Positions 32,190 to 38,772 of a stretch of DNA of 38,772 nt are shown here, piece by piece. Position 1 is the stretch's first letter. Every line of letters begins with the position of its first letter. Source of the DNA: Clostridia bacterium (GTDB lineage: Bacteria > Bacillota > Clostridia > Oscillospirales > Ruminococcaceae); NCBI GenBank assembly GCA_021152595.1, contig JAGKVC010000031.1, positions 1-38,772 on the forward strand, in the 5' to 3' direction. Below the pieces are notes generated by a model that was given only the letters and a program-made list of their open reading frames with translations, made no database searches and was not told the origin of the DNA. The translations under genes and the position numbers were made by a program.

Positions 32190-33617
32190 ATGGGTATTGA
32201 AGATACACAGGAACACCGCCCCGTCAGACGCACATCTGACGGAGCAAACAGCCGGAACCGCGGCAGCAGATCCGTTGAGGGCGCACACCGTCAGCGCTAT
32301 GCAGATGAACGCAGACGCGCTTCCCATTCCGCTGCAAATCCGCATCCGCAGCATCCGGCACAGCATTCGCAGCCGCACAGATCTGCCGCACAGGCACATC
32401 ATACGGGCGCAAAGGCTGCTGCCGCTGCAAAAAAGCAGAATAATAACCGCCGGATCAAAAAGGCGCTGATCATCCTTGCTGCGCTGATCCTTGCGATTAT
32501 TCTGATTCTGCATCTGCCGCTGATTCCCTATACCACAATGGATCATCAGGGCAATGAAAATACAACCAGAATCTCGCTGATGCAGAAATTACGGAACTGG
32601 CAGCCGTTCCTTGACATCGACGGCGAGCTGGAATCCAAAACCTACTCGATGGAGCCGAAAAAGGAGATCGAAGGCGTGAAGGACGGCGTTATTGACGACG
32701 GTCTTGATCTCGATCAGATTCAGGAAGGACAGTTCGGCGTGCTGTTCCTCGGCACGGATGAATCCCGTTCCAATACGGATGTCATTATGCTGGCGCTGTT
32801 CGATGTCCGCGGCAATGAGATCCATATTCTCCAGATTCCGCGCGATACCTTCGTCCCCGGATATACCTCCTTTGAGGCAGGCAAGCTCAACAGCGTCTAT
32901 ACACTCGGCAATCCGAACAAAACGCCTGTGCAGCGCGTTGTGGACTGCCTCGAGACGCTCTTCAAGGTGCCGATCGACCGCTATGTGACCACAAGCTGCG
33001 GTGATATCGCGGAAATTGTCGATATCATCGGCGGCGTGCCGATCGACATGCCCTATACGATCACCTATGAGGCGGACAAGATCATCAATCAGGGACAGCA
33101 GGTCCTGAACGGTCAGCAGGCGGAATGGATGGTTCGCTTCCGCCATGACTACACCGAGGGCGATATCGGCAGAATGAAGGCGCAGCGCATTTTTATGGCG
33201 GCGGCTATGGCGAAGGTCTGCGATATCAACAGCATCGAAATGCTCGGCTATATCAATAAAATCGTGGACAGAAAGCTCATCGGCTCCAATCTCACCGTCG
33301 ATGAGATCAGCAAGCTCTCCGATTTTGCATCCACAATCGGCATGGACAAGATCACCATGCACATGCTGCCGGGTGAGGGCTATAACTACTATCCGCCCAA
33401 TCCGCAGTCCGATATTGAATATTACTCCGTCTGGCTGATGCACAAGCAGCCTGTTACCGATCTGCTCAACAAGTATTTCCGTCCGTATTTTGAGGCGGAG
33501 CCTGAGCTGCCGATCGTGGAAATGCTGACGCCGGATGAGTATCGCAGCACGCTCTATGACGATGATATGACAGACTTCCAGCGCCTCGAAGACGGCGACA
33601 CGTTTATGGGCGGATAA
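32190..33617 (+). CDS. LytR-CpsA-Psr (LCP) family cell-wall ligase
   Basis: A 475-residue membrane protein of the LCP family, which transfers anionic polymers from lipid carriers to peptidoglycan. A long basic cytoplasmic region (about 1-94) is rich in His, Gln, Ala and Arg, then one transmembrane helix (ALIILAALILAIILIL, about 95-112). The LCP domain (about 175-360) has FLGTDESRSNTDVIMLALFD, IPRDTFVPGY with the conserved Arg-Asp, GKLNSVYTLG and VRFRHDYTEGDIGRMKAQR. AAAGGAG is 12 nt before ATG, longer than usual. The order yqeK-LCP-rsfS is typical of Clostridia. Confidence 0.93.
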   Translation: MGIEDTQEHRPVRRTSDGANSRNRGSRSVEGAHRQRYADERRRASHSAANPHPQHPAQHSQPHRSAAQAHHTGAKAAAAAKKQNNNRRIKKALIILAALILAIILILHLPLIPYTTMDHQGNENTTRISLMQKLRNWQPFLDIDGELESKTYSMEPKKEIEGVKDGVIDDGLDLDQIQEGQFGVLFLGTDESRSNTDVIMLALFDVRGNEIHILQIPRDTFVPGYTSFEAGKLNSVYTLGNPNKTPVQRVVDCLETLFKVPIDRYVTTSCGDIAEIVDIIGGVPIDMPYTITYEADKIINQGQQVLNGQQAEWMVRFRHDYTEGDIGRMKAQRIFMAAAMAKVCDINSIEMLGYINKIVDRKLIGSNLTVDEISKLSDFASTIGMDKITMHMLPGEGYNYYPPNPQSDIEYYSVWLMHKQPVTDLLNKYFRPYFEAEPELPIVEMLTPDEYRSTLYDDDMTDFQRLEDGDTFMGG

Positions 33618-33726
33618 CATCCGCCGGTGTGATCTGAAGCCCGCCGAAAGCGCGATTGCGGCGGCGTGCGGCAGAAAGTCGAAGAATAACGGATGCCGGT
33701 TCTGCCGGCTGAAAGGAGTGTTGAAT

Positions 33727-34089
33727 ATGACGACACAGGAAAAACTCGAAAAAATCGTGAAAATTCTTGACAGCAAAAAGGCTGAGGATATTCAGGTTAT
33801 CGGCATTACGAACCTGACCATCATTGCGGACTATTTCATCATTGCAACCGGTACCAGCACCACACAGGTCAAATCCCTCGCGGATGAGGTCGATTTCCAG
33901 CTCGGTCAGGCCGGCATTGAGCCGCGCGGCATTGAGGGCGTCAGAGCGGCAAACTGGATCGTTCTCGATTACGGCGACATCGTTGTGCATGTCTTCTACC
34001 GCGATACCAGAGCGGAATATCAGCTCGAACGCCTCTGGGCAGACGGCGAGCAGGTCGATATCTCCGGTCTGCTGATTGATCCGCAGTGA
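33727..34089 (+). CDS. rsfS: Ribosomal silencing factor RsfS
   Basis: A 120-residue protein that binds L14 on free 50S subunits and blocks subunit joining when nutrients are low. Family motifs are ADYFIIATGTSTTQVKSLADEV, EGVRAANWIVLDYGDIVVHVF and AEYQLERLWADGE. ATG at 33727 is chosen because AAAGGAG (33712-33718) is 8 nt upstream; a GTG within that site is rejected. The stop overlaps the next start by 4 nt. Confidence 0.96.
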   Translation: MTTQEKLEKIVKILDSKKAEDIQVIGITNLTIIADYFIIATGTSTTQVKSLADEVDFQLGQAGIEPRGIEGVRAANWIVLDYGDIVVHVFYRDTRAEYQLERLWADGEQVDISGLLIDPQ

Positions 34090-34439
34090 GCAGCGGGATT
34101 CGCACGCCGCTCTCAAAGGGGCAGAAGATTGGGCTGGCGGTTGCGTTCTATCTGATCGTGAAGCCTGTCTTCAACGGGCTTGTGCTGGGCGGCGCTCTGG
34201 CTCCGCTTGCCATTGGGCTGGCGGCGCTGATCTGCCTCTATTTCGGCGTGAAATGGAGCAACACCGTCATTGCGATTCTGCTCATGCTCGGCGCCTGTGC
34301 CTATATGCCGGAAAATATCAGACATCTCGGATTCAACAGCTATCTTGTTTATCTCCTTGAGGGCATTGCGGATATGCTCTGTGCTGTTGTGCTGGCATTT
34401 CATCCCGATATCCGCAGACACTGTAAATTGTCAAATTAA
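34086..34439 (+). CDS. Small hypothetical membrane protein
   Basis: A 117-residue protein with three to four short hydrophobic segments (about 15-35, 38-55, 58-72, 88-105) and no recognised family. The start is GTG at 34086 overlapping the rsfS stop (GTGA), so it is translationally coupled to rsfS. leuS follows after 22 nt. Its place inside a translation operon is reproducible in its operon spacing but gives no clear clue to function. Confidence 0.7.
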   Translation: MSSGIRTPLSKGQKIGLAVAFYLIVKPVFNGLVLGGALAPLAIGLAALICLYFGVKWSNTVIAILLMLGACAYMPENIRHLGFNSYLVYLLEGIADMLCAVVLAFHPDIRRHCKLSN

Positions 34440-34461
34440 GCGAAAGTGAGGCTTCTTTCTT

Positions 34462-36867
34462 ATGCAGGAATACAATTTTTCCGCAGTCGAAAAAAAATGG
34501 CAGGATTACTGGGACGCACACCAGAACTTCCGCGCTGTGAACGGCTCCGATAAGCCGAAATTCTATGCGCTCGTCGAGTTCCCGTATCCTTCCGGTCACG
34601 GTATGCATGTCGGTCACATCAAGGCGTATTCCGGTCTTGAGGTCGTCAGCAGAAAGCGCAGACTCCAGGGCTATAATGTCCTGTTCCCGATCGGCTTTGA
34701 TGCCTACGGTCTGCCGACGGAGAATACCGCGATCAAAACCGGTGTGCATCCGCGTCAGGTAACCGATGAGAACATCAAAAAGTTTACCGGTCAGCTCAAG
34801 CGCGTCGGCTTCTCCTTTGACTGGTCGCGCGTGGTCGATACCACCGAGGAAGGCTATTACAAGTGGACACAGTGGATCTTCCTCAAGATGTTCGAGCACG
34901 GTCTTGTATTCCGTGATAAGACAATGGTCAACTACTGCCCCTCCTGCAAGGTCGTTCTCTCCAATGAGGATTCGCAGGGCGGCAAGTGCGATATCTGCCA
35001 CAGCGATATCGTTCAGAAGACCAAGGAAGTCTGGTATCTCCGTATTACCAAGTATGCAGATAAGCTGCTCGAAGGTCTCGAGACCGTTGACTATCTGCCG
35101 AATATCAAGCTCCAGCAGGAGAACTGGATCGGCAAATCCACCGGTGCGTTCGTCAATTTCAAGATCAAGGAGCAGGATGAACAGCTCCGCATCTACACCA
35201 CGCGCCCCGATACGCTCTACGGCGTGACCTTCATGGTCATGGCACCGGAGCATCCGATGATCCAGAAATACCGTGATGCAATCGCAAATATTGATGCGCT
35301 CGATGCCTACAAGGCGGAATGCGCGAAGAAGACCGAGTTTGAGCGTACACAGCTCGTCAAGGATAAGACCGGTGTGAAGATCGAAGGTCTGACCGCTGTC
35401 AATCCGCTGACCGGCAAGGAAATCCCGATCTACATTTCGGACTATGTCATGATGGGCTACGGTACTGGCGCGATCATGGCGGTTCCGGCACACGATACCC
35501 GTGACTACGAATTCGCAAAGAAATTCGGCATTGATATCATCGAGGTCATCAAGGGCGGCGACATCGAAAAGGAAGCCTATACCGGCGACGGCGAAATGGT
35601 CAATTCCGGTGAGCTGAACGGCATCACAAACAAAAAGGACGCCATTGCAAAGGTGCTGACTGTCCTCGAAAAGATGGGCTGCGGCGAACCAGGCGTGCAG
35701 TATAAGATGAAGGACTGGGCGTTCAACCGTCAGAGATACTGGGGCGAGCCGATTCCGCTTGTTCACTGCCCGAAGTGCGGCATTGTCGCGGTTCCCTATG
35801 AGGAGCTGCCGCTGAGACTCCCGCCGGTTGAGAACTTTGAGCCCGGTACCGACGGCGAATCGCCGCTGGCAAAGCTCGATTCCTTTGTACAGTGCAAGTG
35901 CCCGAAGTGCGGCGGCGACGCAAAGCGCGAGACCGATACCATGCCGCAGTGGGCAGGTTCCTCGTGGTACTTCCTGCGTTACTGCGATCCGACAAATGAC
36001 AAGGCGCTCGCAGATATGGACGCGCTCAAATACTGGATGCCCGTTGACTGGTACAACGGCGGTATGGAGCATGTCACAAGACATATGATCTATTCGCGCT
36101 TCTGGCATAAGTTCCTCTATGACATCGGCGTTGTCCCGACACCGGAGCCCTATGCAAAGCGTACCGCACAGGGACTGATCCTCGGTCCGGACGGCGACAA
36201 GATGTCCAAATCCAAGGGCAATGTCATTGATCCGAATGATGTCGTCGATCAGTACGGCGCGGATGTGCTGCGTCTCTATGTCCTCTTCATGGGCGACTAC
36301 GAAAAGGCTGCACCGTGGAGCGAGGACAGCGTCAAGGGCTGCAAGCGCTTCCTTGACCGCATCTGGGCGCTTCAGGATATCGTCACAGACGGCGACGGTT
36401 ACAGCGAGAAGCTCATGACCGCAATGCACAAGACCATTCGCAAGGTCTCTGAGGATATCGAGAACCTCAAGTTCAATACCGCGATCGCTGCGATGATGAC
36501 ACTCGTCAACCAGATCTATGCGGCAGGCAGCATCACAAAGGGCGAATACCGCACGCTGCTCATTCTGCTCAATCCGTTTGCACCGCATATGACCGAGGAG
36601 ATCTTCTCTGCACTCGGCTTCGGTACGCTCAATGAGCAGGCATGGGTTGACTATGATCCGGCTCTCTGCGTCGAGGCTGAGGTCGAGATCGTTGCGCAGG
36701 TCTGCGGCAAGATCAAGGCAAAGCTCATGATTCCGCAGGGCGCGGATGAAGCAACTGTCGTCGAGCTGGCACTCAAGGATGAGAACATGCAGAAGGCACT
36801 TGACGGAAAAACAATCCGCAAGCAGATTTATGTACAAAATAAGCTGGTGAATTTTGTTGCAAATTAA
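34462..36867 (+). CDS. leuS: Leucyl-tRNA synthetase
   Basis: An 801-residue class Ia synthetase charging tRNA-Leu. The HIGH motif is YPSGHGMHVGHIKAYSG near residue 45, the KMSKS motif is DGDKMSKSKGNVI near residue 577. A zinc-type segment with YCPSCK...CDICH and CPKCG...CPKCG pairs is present, and the CP1 editing domain includes YTTRPDTLYG and the GTGAIMAVPAHD motif with the editing Asp nearby. Length is typical of the bacterial enzyme. The ribosome site is weak (AGTGAGG). No T-box leader is visible, because only 22 nt separate it from the preceding gene. Confidence 0.97.
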   Translation: MQEYNFSAVEKKWQDYWDAHQNFRAVNGSDKPKFYALVEFPYPSGHGMHVGHIKAYSGLEVVSRKRRLQGYNVLFPIGFDAYGLPTENTAIKTGVHPRQVTDENIKKFTGQLKRVGFSFDWSRVVDTTEEGYYKWTQWIFLKMFEHGLVFRDKTMVNYCPSCKVVLSNEDSQGGKCDICHSDIVQKTKEVWYLRITKYADKLLEGLETVDYLPNIKLQQENWIGKSTGAFVNFKIKEQDEQLRIYTTRPDTLYGVTFMVMAPEHPMIQKYRDAIANIDALDAYKAECAKKTEFERTQLVKDKTGVKIEGLTAVNPLTGKEIPIYISDYVMMGYGTGAIMAVPAHDTRDYEFAKKFGIDIIEVIKGGDIEKEAYTGDGEMVNSGELNGITNKKDAIAKVLTVLEKMGCGEPGVQYKMKDWAFNRQRYWGEPIPLVHCPKCGIVAVPYEELPLRLPPVENFEPGTDGESPLAKLDSFVQCKCPKCGGDAKRETDTMPQWAGSSWYFLRYCDPTNDKALADMDALKYWMPVDWYNGGMEHVTRHMIYSRFWHKFLYDIGVVPTPEPYAKRTAQGLILGPDGDKMSKSKGNVIDPNDVVDQYGADVLRLYVLFMGDYEKAAPWSEDSVKGCKRFLDRIWALQDIVTDGDGYSEKLMTAMHKTIRKVSEDIENLKFNTAIAAMMTLVNQIYAAGSITKGEYRTLLILLNPFAPHMTEEIFSALGFGTLNEQAWVDYDPALCVEAEVEIVAQVCGKIKAKLMIPQGADEATVVELALKDENMQKALDGKTIRKQIYVQNKLVNFVAN

Positions 36868-36906
36868 CGAATTCCCGCCGGAATCTGTCTCTCATGCGAA
36901 ATATGC

Positions 36907-36935
36907 TTGACAAATCGTATAAATTGTGGTACAAT
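36907..36935 (+). promoter_or_regulatory. Promoter of rpsU
   Basis: TTGACA (36907-36912), a 17-nt spacer and TACAAT (36930-36935). The leader of about 90 nt contains a 10-position stem, AAGGAGCATC with GATGCCTCTT, one mismatch and one wobble, in which a ribosome-site-like AAGGAG is paired. Confidence 0.8.
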
Positions 36936-37030
36936 ATACGTGTATTCAACTTTAGCTTATAAGGAGCATCTATAATCGGATGCCTCTTTATAGATAGCCT
37001 CTGTCGTTGGACAAAGGGAGGGAAAAATTC

Positions 37031-37204
37031 GTGGCAGAAGTACGCGTTGGTAAGAACGAGTCCTTGGATACCGCTCTCAAGCGTTTCAAGCGTTCCTGCG
37101 CAAAAGACGGCGTCATCGCTGAGGTTCGCAAGCGCGAGCATTACGAGAAGCCTTCCGTAAAGCGTAAGAAGAAGTCTGAAGCAGCTCGTAAGCGCAAGTT
37201 CTGA
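37031..37204 (+). CDS. rpsU: 30S ribosomal protein S21
   Basis: A 57-residue, very basic small-subunit protein near the anti-Shine-Dalgarno end of 16S rRNA. The sequence AEVRVGKNESLDTALKRFKR and the C-terminal REHYEKPSVKRKKKSEAARK are diagnostic. The start is GTG at 37031, with AAAGGGAGG (37014-37022) 8 nt upstream, restoring the family's normal length; an in-frame TTG-type extension to 37007 is not supported. Monocistronic with own promoter and terminator. Confidence 0.96.
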   Translation: MAEVRVGKNESLDTALKRFKRSCAKDGVIAEVRKREHYEKPSVKRKKKSEAARKRKF

Positions 37205-37311
37205 TTCTCGTCCGGAGTCGTTCGCCATGCCGCTGCGCACTGCGCTTTGAGCAGGAGCGATAAGTCCGTTGCCCTGTATATATCACATACGGGATTTGAC
37301 GAAACAAGAAG

Positions 37312-37347
37312 AAATGCAGCATCGCTATTGCGGTGCTGCATTTTTTT
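37312..37347 (+). terminator. Terminator of rpsU
   Basis: AAATGCAGCATCGC (37312-37325) pairs with GCGGTGCTGCATTT with one T-G wobble around loop TATT, and ends in a run of seven T (37341-37347). About 107 nt after the rpsU stop; nothing gene-like lies between. Confidence 0.88.
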
Positions 37348-37439
37348 ATCTGAGTGATATGCTGAGCAGGTGCCGGAACGTGCGCCACAGCTTCTGTCTT
37401 GTGCCGTCCTTTGATCTCTGGGAAATATAAATAATGCGA

Positions 37440-37473
37440 AAAGCGCGCGGAGCCGACATGCTCTGCGCGCTTT
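37440..37473. terminator. Bidirectional terminator between rpsU and the convergent gene
   Basis: AAAGCGCGCGGAGC (37440-37453) and GCTCTGCGCGCTTT (37460-37473) form a 14-bp stem with one G-T wobble and loop CGACAT. On the minus strand it is followed by a T-rich stretch, so it mainly serves the 37487-38077 gene, which ends 13 nt away. Confidence 0.75.
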
Positions 37474-37486
37474 GATTTGTTTGAAG

Positions 37487-38077
37487 TTATTGTATATAAT
37501 CCACGATCGCCCCGATGATGCACATAACAAAAATCAGTGAAAACACAATCCCCGAGATCAGCAGGAACCAGTAATTCCACGGGCGCTCTGCTGCCTCCCT
37601 GATCGCAACGGCGGTTTCCTTCGGGACAAGATACTGCGGCGGCTGCGGCATCGGAGCGGCTGCCATACTGTCCAGCATCGCCATACTGCGGCGGAGCGGC
37701 TCGACATCCGCTGCATGCCCCTCAGCCGCTGCCTTTTTGAAGAATGCATGCTCGCTGAGCGGCGTTTCCGGCATGTTCGGGACAGCGGCTTCCTCCGCCG
37801 ACTGTGCGCCCTCCGGCACGAGAATCACAATATCCGTGCGCTTTTTATACTTGCGCGCCTTGCTGTTGTCCGTCTGAATCTTGTAGGTTTTGCCGTTTTC
37901 TGCGCGGACAATGAGCTCATAATACTTCCAGCCGGTCCGTCCGCTCCAGCCCGTATACTGATTCCATGAAAGCACCTCGGCGCGCAGTTCCTCAGCATTT
38001 TTGAGTCTGTTGATGCGTAACCGGTAATGATGTGCGCCGTAAAAGCAAAGTCCGATGATCAATATAAATGCCCACAT
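37487..38077 (-). CDS. Hypothetical membrane protein
   Basis: A 196-residue protein with an N-terminal hydrophobic helix (residues 2-18) and a C-terminal one (about 166-190, WFLLISGIVFSLIFVMCIIGAI). A basic, beta-rich part (about 45-90: GWKYYELIVRAENGKTYKI) and an Ala/Pro/Met-rich linker lie between. The family is not recognised. AAGGAG (38085-38090) is 7 nt before ATG and touches the stop codon of the upstream GH3 gene, so the two are probably one operon. Confidence 0.75.
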   Translation of the reverse strand: MWAFILIIGLCFYGAHHYRLRINRLKNAEELRAEVLSWNQYTGWSGRTGWKYYELIVRAENGKTYKIQTDNSKARKYKKRTDIVILVPEGAQSAEEAAVPNMPETPLSEHAFFKKAAAEGHAADVEPLRRSMAMLDSMAAAPMPQPPQYLVPKETAVAIREAAERPWNYWFLLISGIVFSLIFVMCIIGAIVDYIQ

Positions 38078-38089
38078 ATGCTGTCTCCT

Positions 38090-38772
38090 TTATTCAATCA
38101 GTCCGAGAAACTGCTTCCAGTACATGATCCGCAGAACAGAGTCGTTGATCTGCTCCTCGGATATGATGCCGGATTCGACCGCTGAGACGATCGCCTCAAC
38201 GGAGCTGGTGTCGTCGTGGAACAGTACGATGTCATTTCCGGCGAGCACCGCCGCGACTGCCGCGTTTTGTCCGCCTGTATACTGGCTGATCGCGCCCATG
38301 CCGAGATCGTCGGTCATGATCACGCCCCAGAAGCCGAAATCCTCGCGCAGAATACGGTGAACCTCCGGCGACAGAGAAGCTGGGTAATCCGGATCCATGC
38401 TGGTCACGATATTGTGGCTCACCATGACGGCATCCGCACCGGCAGCAAGTCCCGACGCAAACGGCAGGAAATCGCGGTCGGTGAATGCACTGTAATCGCG
38501 CGTGTCATACGCCATAAACTGATGCGTGTCGATGCTGCCGCCGTATCCCGGAAAATGCTTCAGAACTGAGCCGAGCCGGTGCGCTTTCATCTCCGAGACG
38601 ACAACATCCGCATATTCCGCGGTCAGATTCGCATCAAGCCCGAATGTGCGCGAATAGATGTAGTTTGTGGAATCGAGCGGCACATCGCAGACCGGTCCCA
38701 GATTGACATTGACACCGAGCGAAAGCAGCAGATCCGCCTTTTCTGCGGTATCTCCGCGAAGCGCATCCCAGC
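38090..38772 (-). CDS. GH3 beta-N-acetylhexosaminidase-like enzyme (C-terminal part)
   Basis: The gene runs past the window end, so only the last 227 or so codons are seen; the frame stays open to the window edge (LRGDTAEKADLLL, GVNVNLGPVCDVPLD). It holds the NagZ-type GH3 signature KHFPGYGGSIDTHQ, where the His of the His-Asp dyad acts as acid, and the nucleophile region VIMTDDLGMGAIS. Such enzymes release N-acetylglucosamine from muropeptides or chitin-like oligosaccharides. The sequence GADAVMVSHNIV is also typical. Whether it is secreted is unknown because the N-terminus is absent. Confidence 0.9.
   Translation of the reverse strand, partial: WDALRGDTAEKADLLLSLGVNVNLGPVCDVPLDSTNYIYSRTFGLDANLTAEYADVVVSEMKAHRLGSVLKHFPGYGGSIDTHQFMAYDTRDYSAFTDRDFLPFASGLAAGADAVMVSHNIVTSMDPDYPASLSPEVHRILREDFGFWGVIMTDDLGMGAISQYTGGQNAAVAAVLAGNDIVLFHDDTSSVEAIVSAVESGIISEEQINDSVLRIMYWKQFLGLIE

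Noticed and set aside
34440..34461. T-box riboswitch before leuS
   Set aside because: The gap is only 22 nt, far too short.
34333..36837. Open frame of about 830 codons antisense to leuS
   Set aside because: Same reason: a by-product of biased codons in a long highly conserved gene.
1..38772. CRISPR array, insertion sequence, prophage, tRNA or rRNA genes
   Set aside because: No spaced direct repeats, transposase-like protein, phage genes, or tRNA/rRNA sequences were recognised by eye; a tRNA scan would settle the last point.

Overview
This window looks like a chromosomal segment of a cellulosome-producing Ruminococcus-like member of the Oscillospiraceae (Clostridia). The evidence is two secreted plant-wall enzymes with C-terminal dockerins (a GH9 cellulase and a PL10 pectate lyase), Gram-positive style promoters and AGGAGG ribosome binding sites, and firmicute gene orders (infC-rpmI-rplT; plsX-rnc-smc-ftsY; yhbY-nadD-yqeK-LCP-rsfS-leuS). 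No rRNA, tRNA, CRISPR array, transposase or phage gene was recognised.

Layout. 1-2.4 kb (minus strand): a small AT-rich orphan gene and a sodium:solute symporter, each with a consensus promoter. 2.6-5.9 kb (plus): the GH9 cellulase with a long 5' leader and a strong terminator. 6.0-10.2 kb (minus): a four-gene run (membrane diguanylate cyclase, DUF6106-like membrane protein, NAD(P)HX repair enzyme, lipoprotein). 10.5-12.5 kb (plus): the pectate lyase, divergent from the cyclase. 12.5-14.1 kb: infC-rpmI-rplT, with a consensus promoter, a structured leader ending in a terminator (L20-type attenuator) and a probable ATT start for infC. 14.1-19.7 kb: SpoU methyltransferase, dprA, topA, trmFO. 19.7-21.4 kb: VOC protein, DUF3267 zincin and a broken gene. 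21.5-29.7 kb: plsX, rnc, a short gene remnant, a frameshifted and internally deleted smc, three genes of unknown function, and ftsY. 29.7-36.9 kb: rdgB, zinc ribbon, yhbY, nadD, yqeK, LCP protein, rsfS, small membrane protein, leuS. 36.9-37.3 kb: rpsU with its own promoter and terminator. 37.5-38.8 kb (minus): a membrane protein and the C-terminal part of a GH3 enzyme that runs off the window.

The plus-strand half is mostly housekeeping: translation and ribosome assembly (IF-3, L35, L20, S21, YhbY, RsfS, LeuRS, TrmFO, SpoU), chromosome maintenance (TopA, DprA, SMC), membrane biogenesis (PlsX, FtsY, LCP), and nucleotide/NAD clean-up (RdgB, NadD, YqeK, Nnr). The accessory layer is the plant-wall enzymes and small genes inserted between conserved neighbours.

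The most unusual points are: (1) FtsY has eleven back-to-back 11-residue acidic repeats at its C-terminus ending in KKKKGFFSFFKRKK, so an acidic, membrane-targeting region that is usually N-terminal appears at the other end; (2) smc is interrupted by a frameshift at a site where about 45 codons of the head/coiled-coil transition also appear to be missing; (3) infC carries signs of two autoregulatory layers, an ATT start and a leader attenuator; (4) the GH9 dockerin has an expanded first calcium loop and a codon-usage break at its linker. I found no convincing new multi-gene system; the FtsY architecture is the best candidate for something undescribed.
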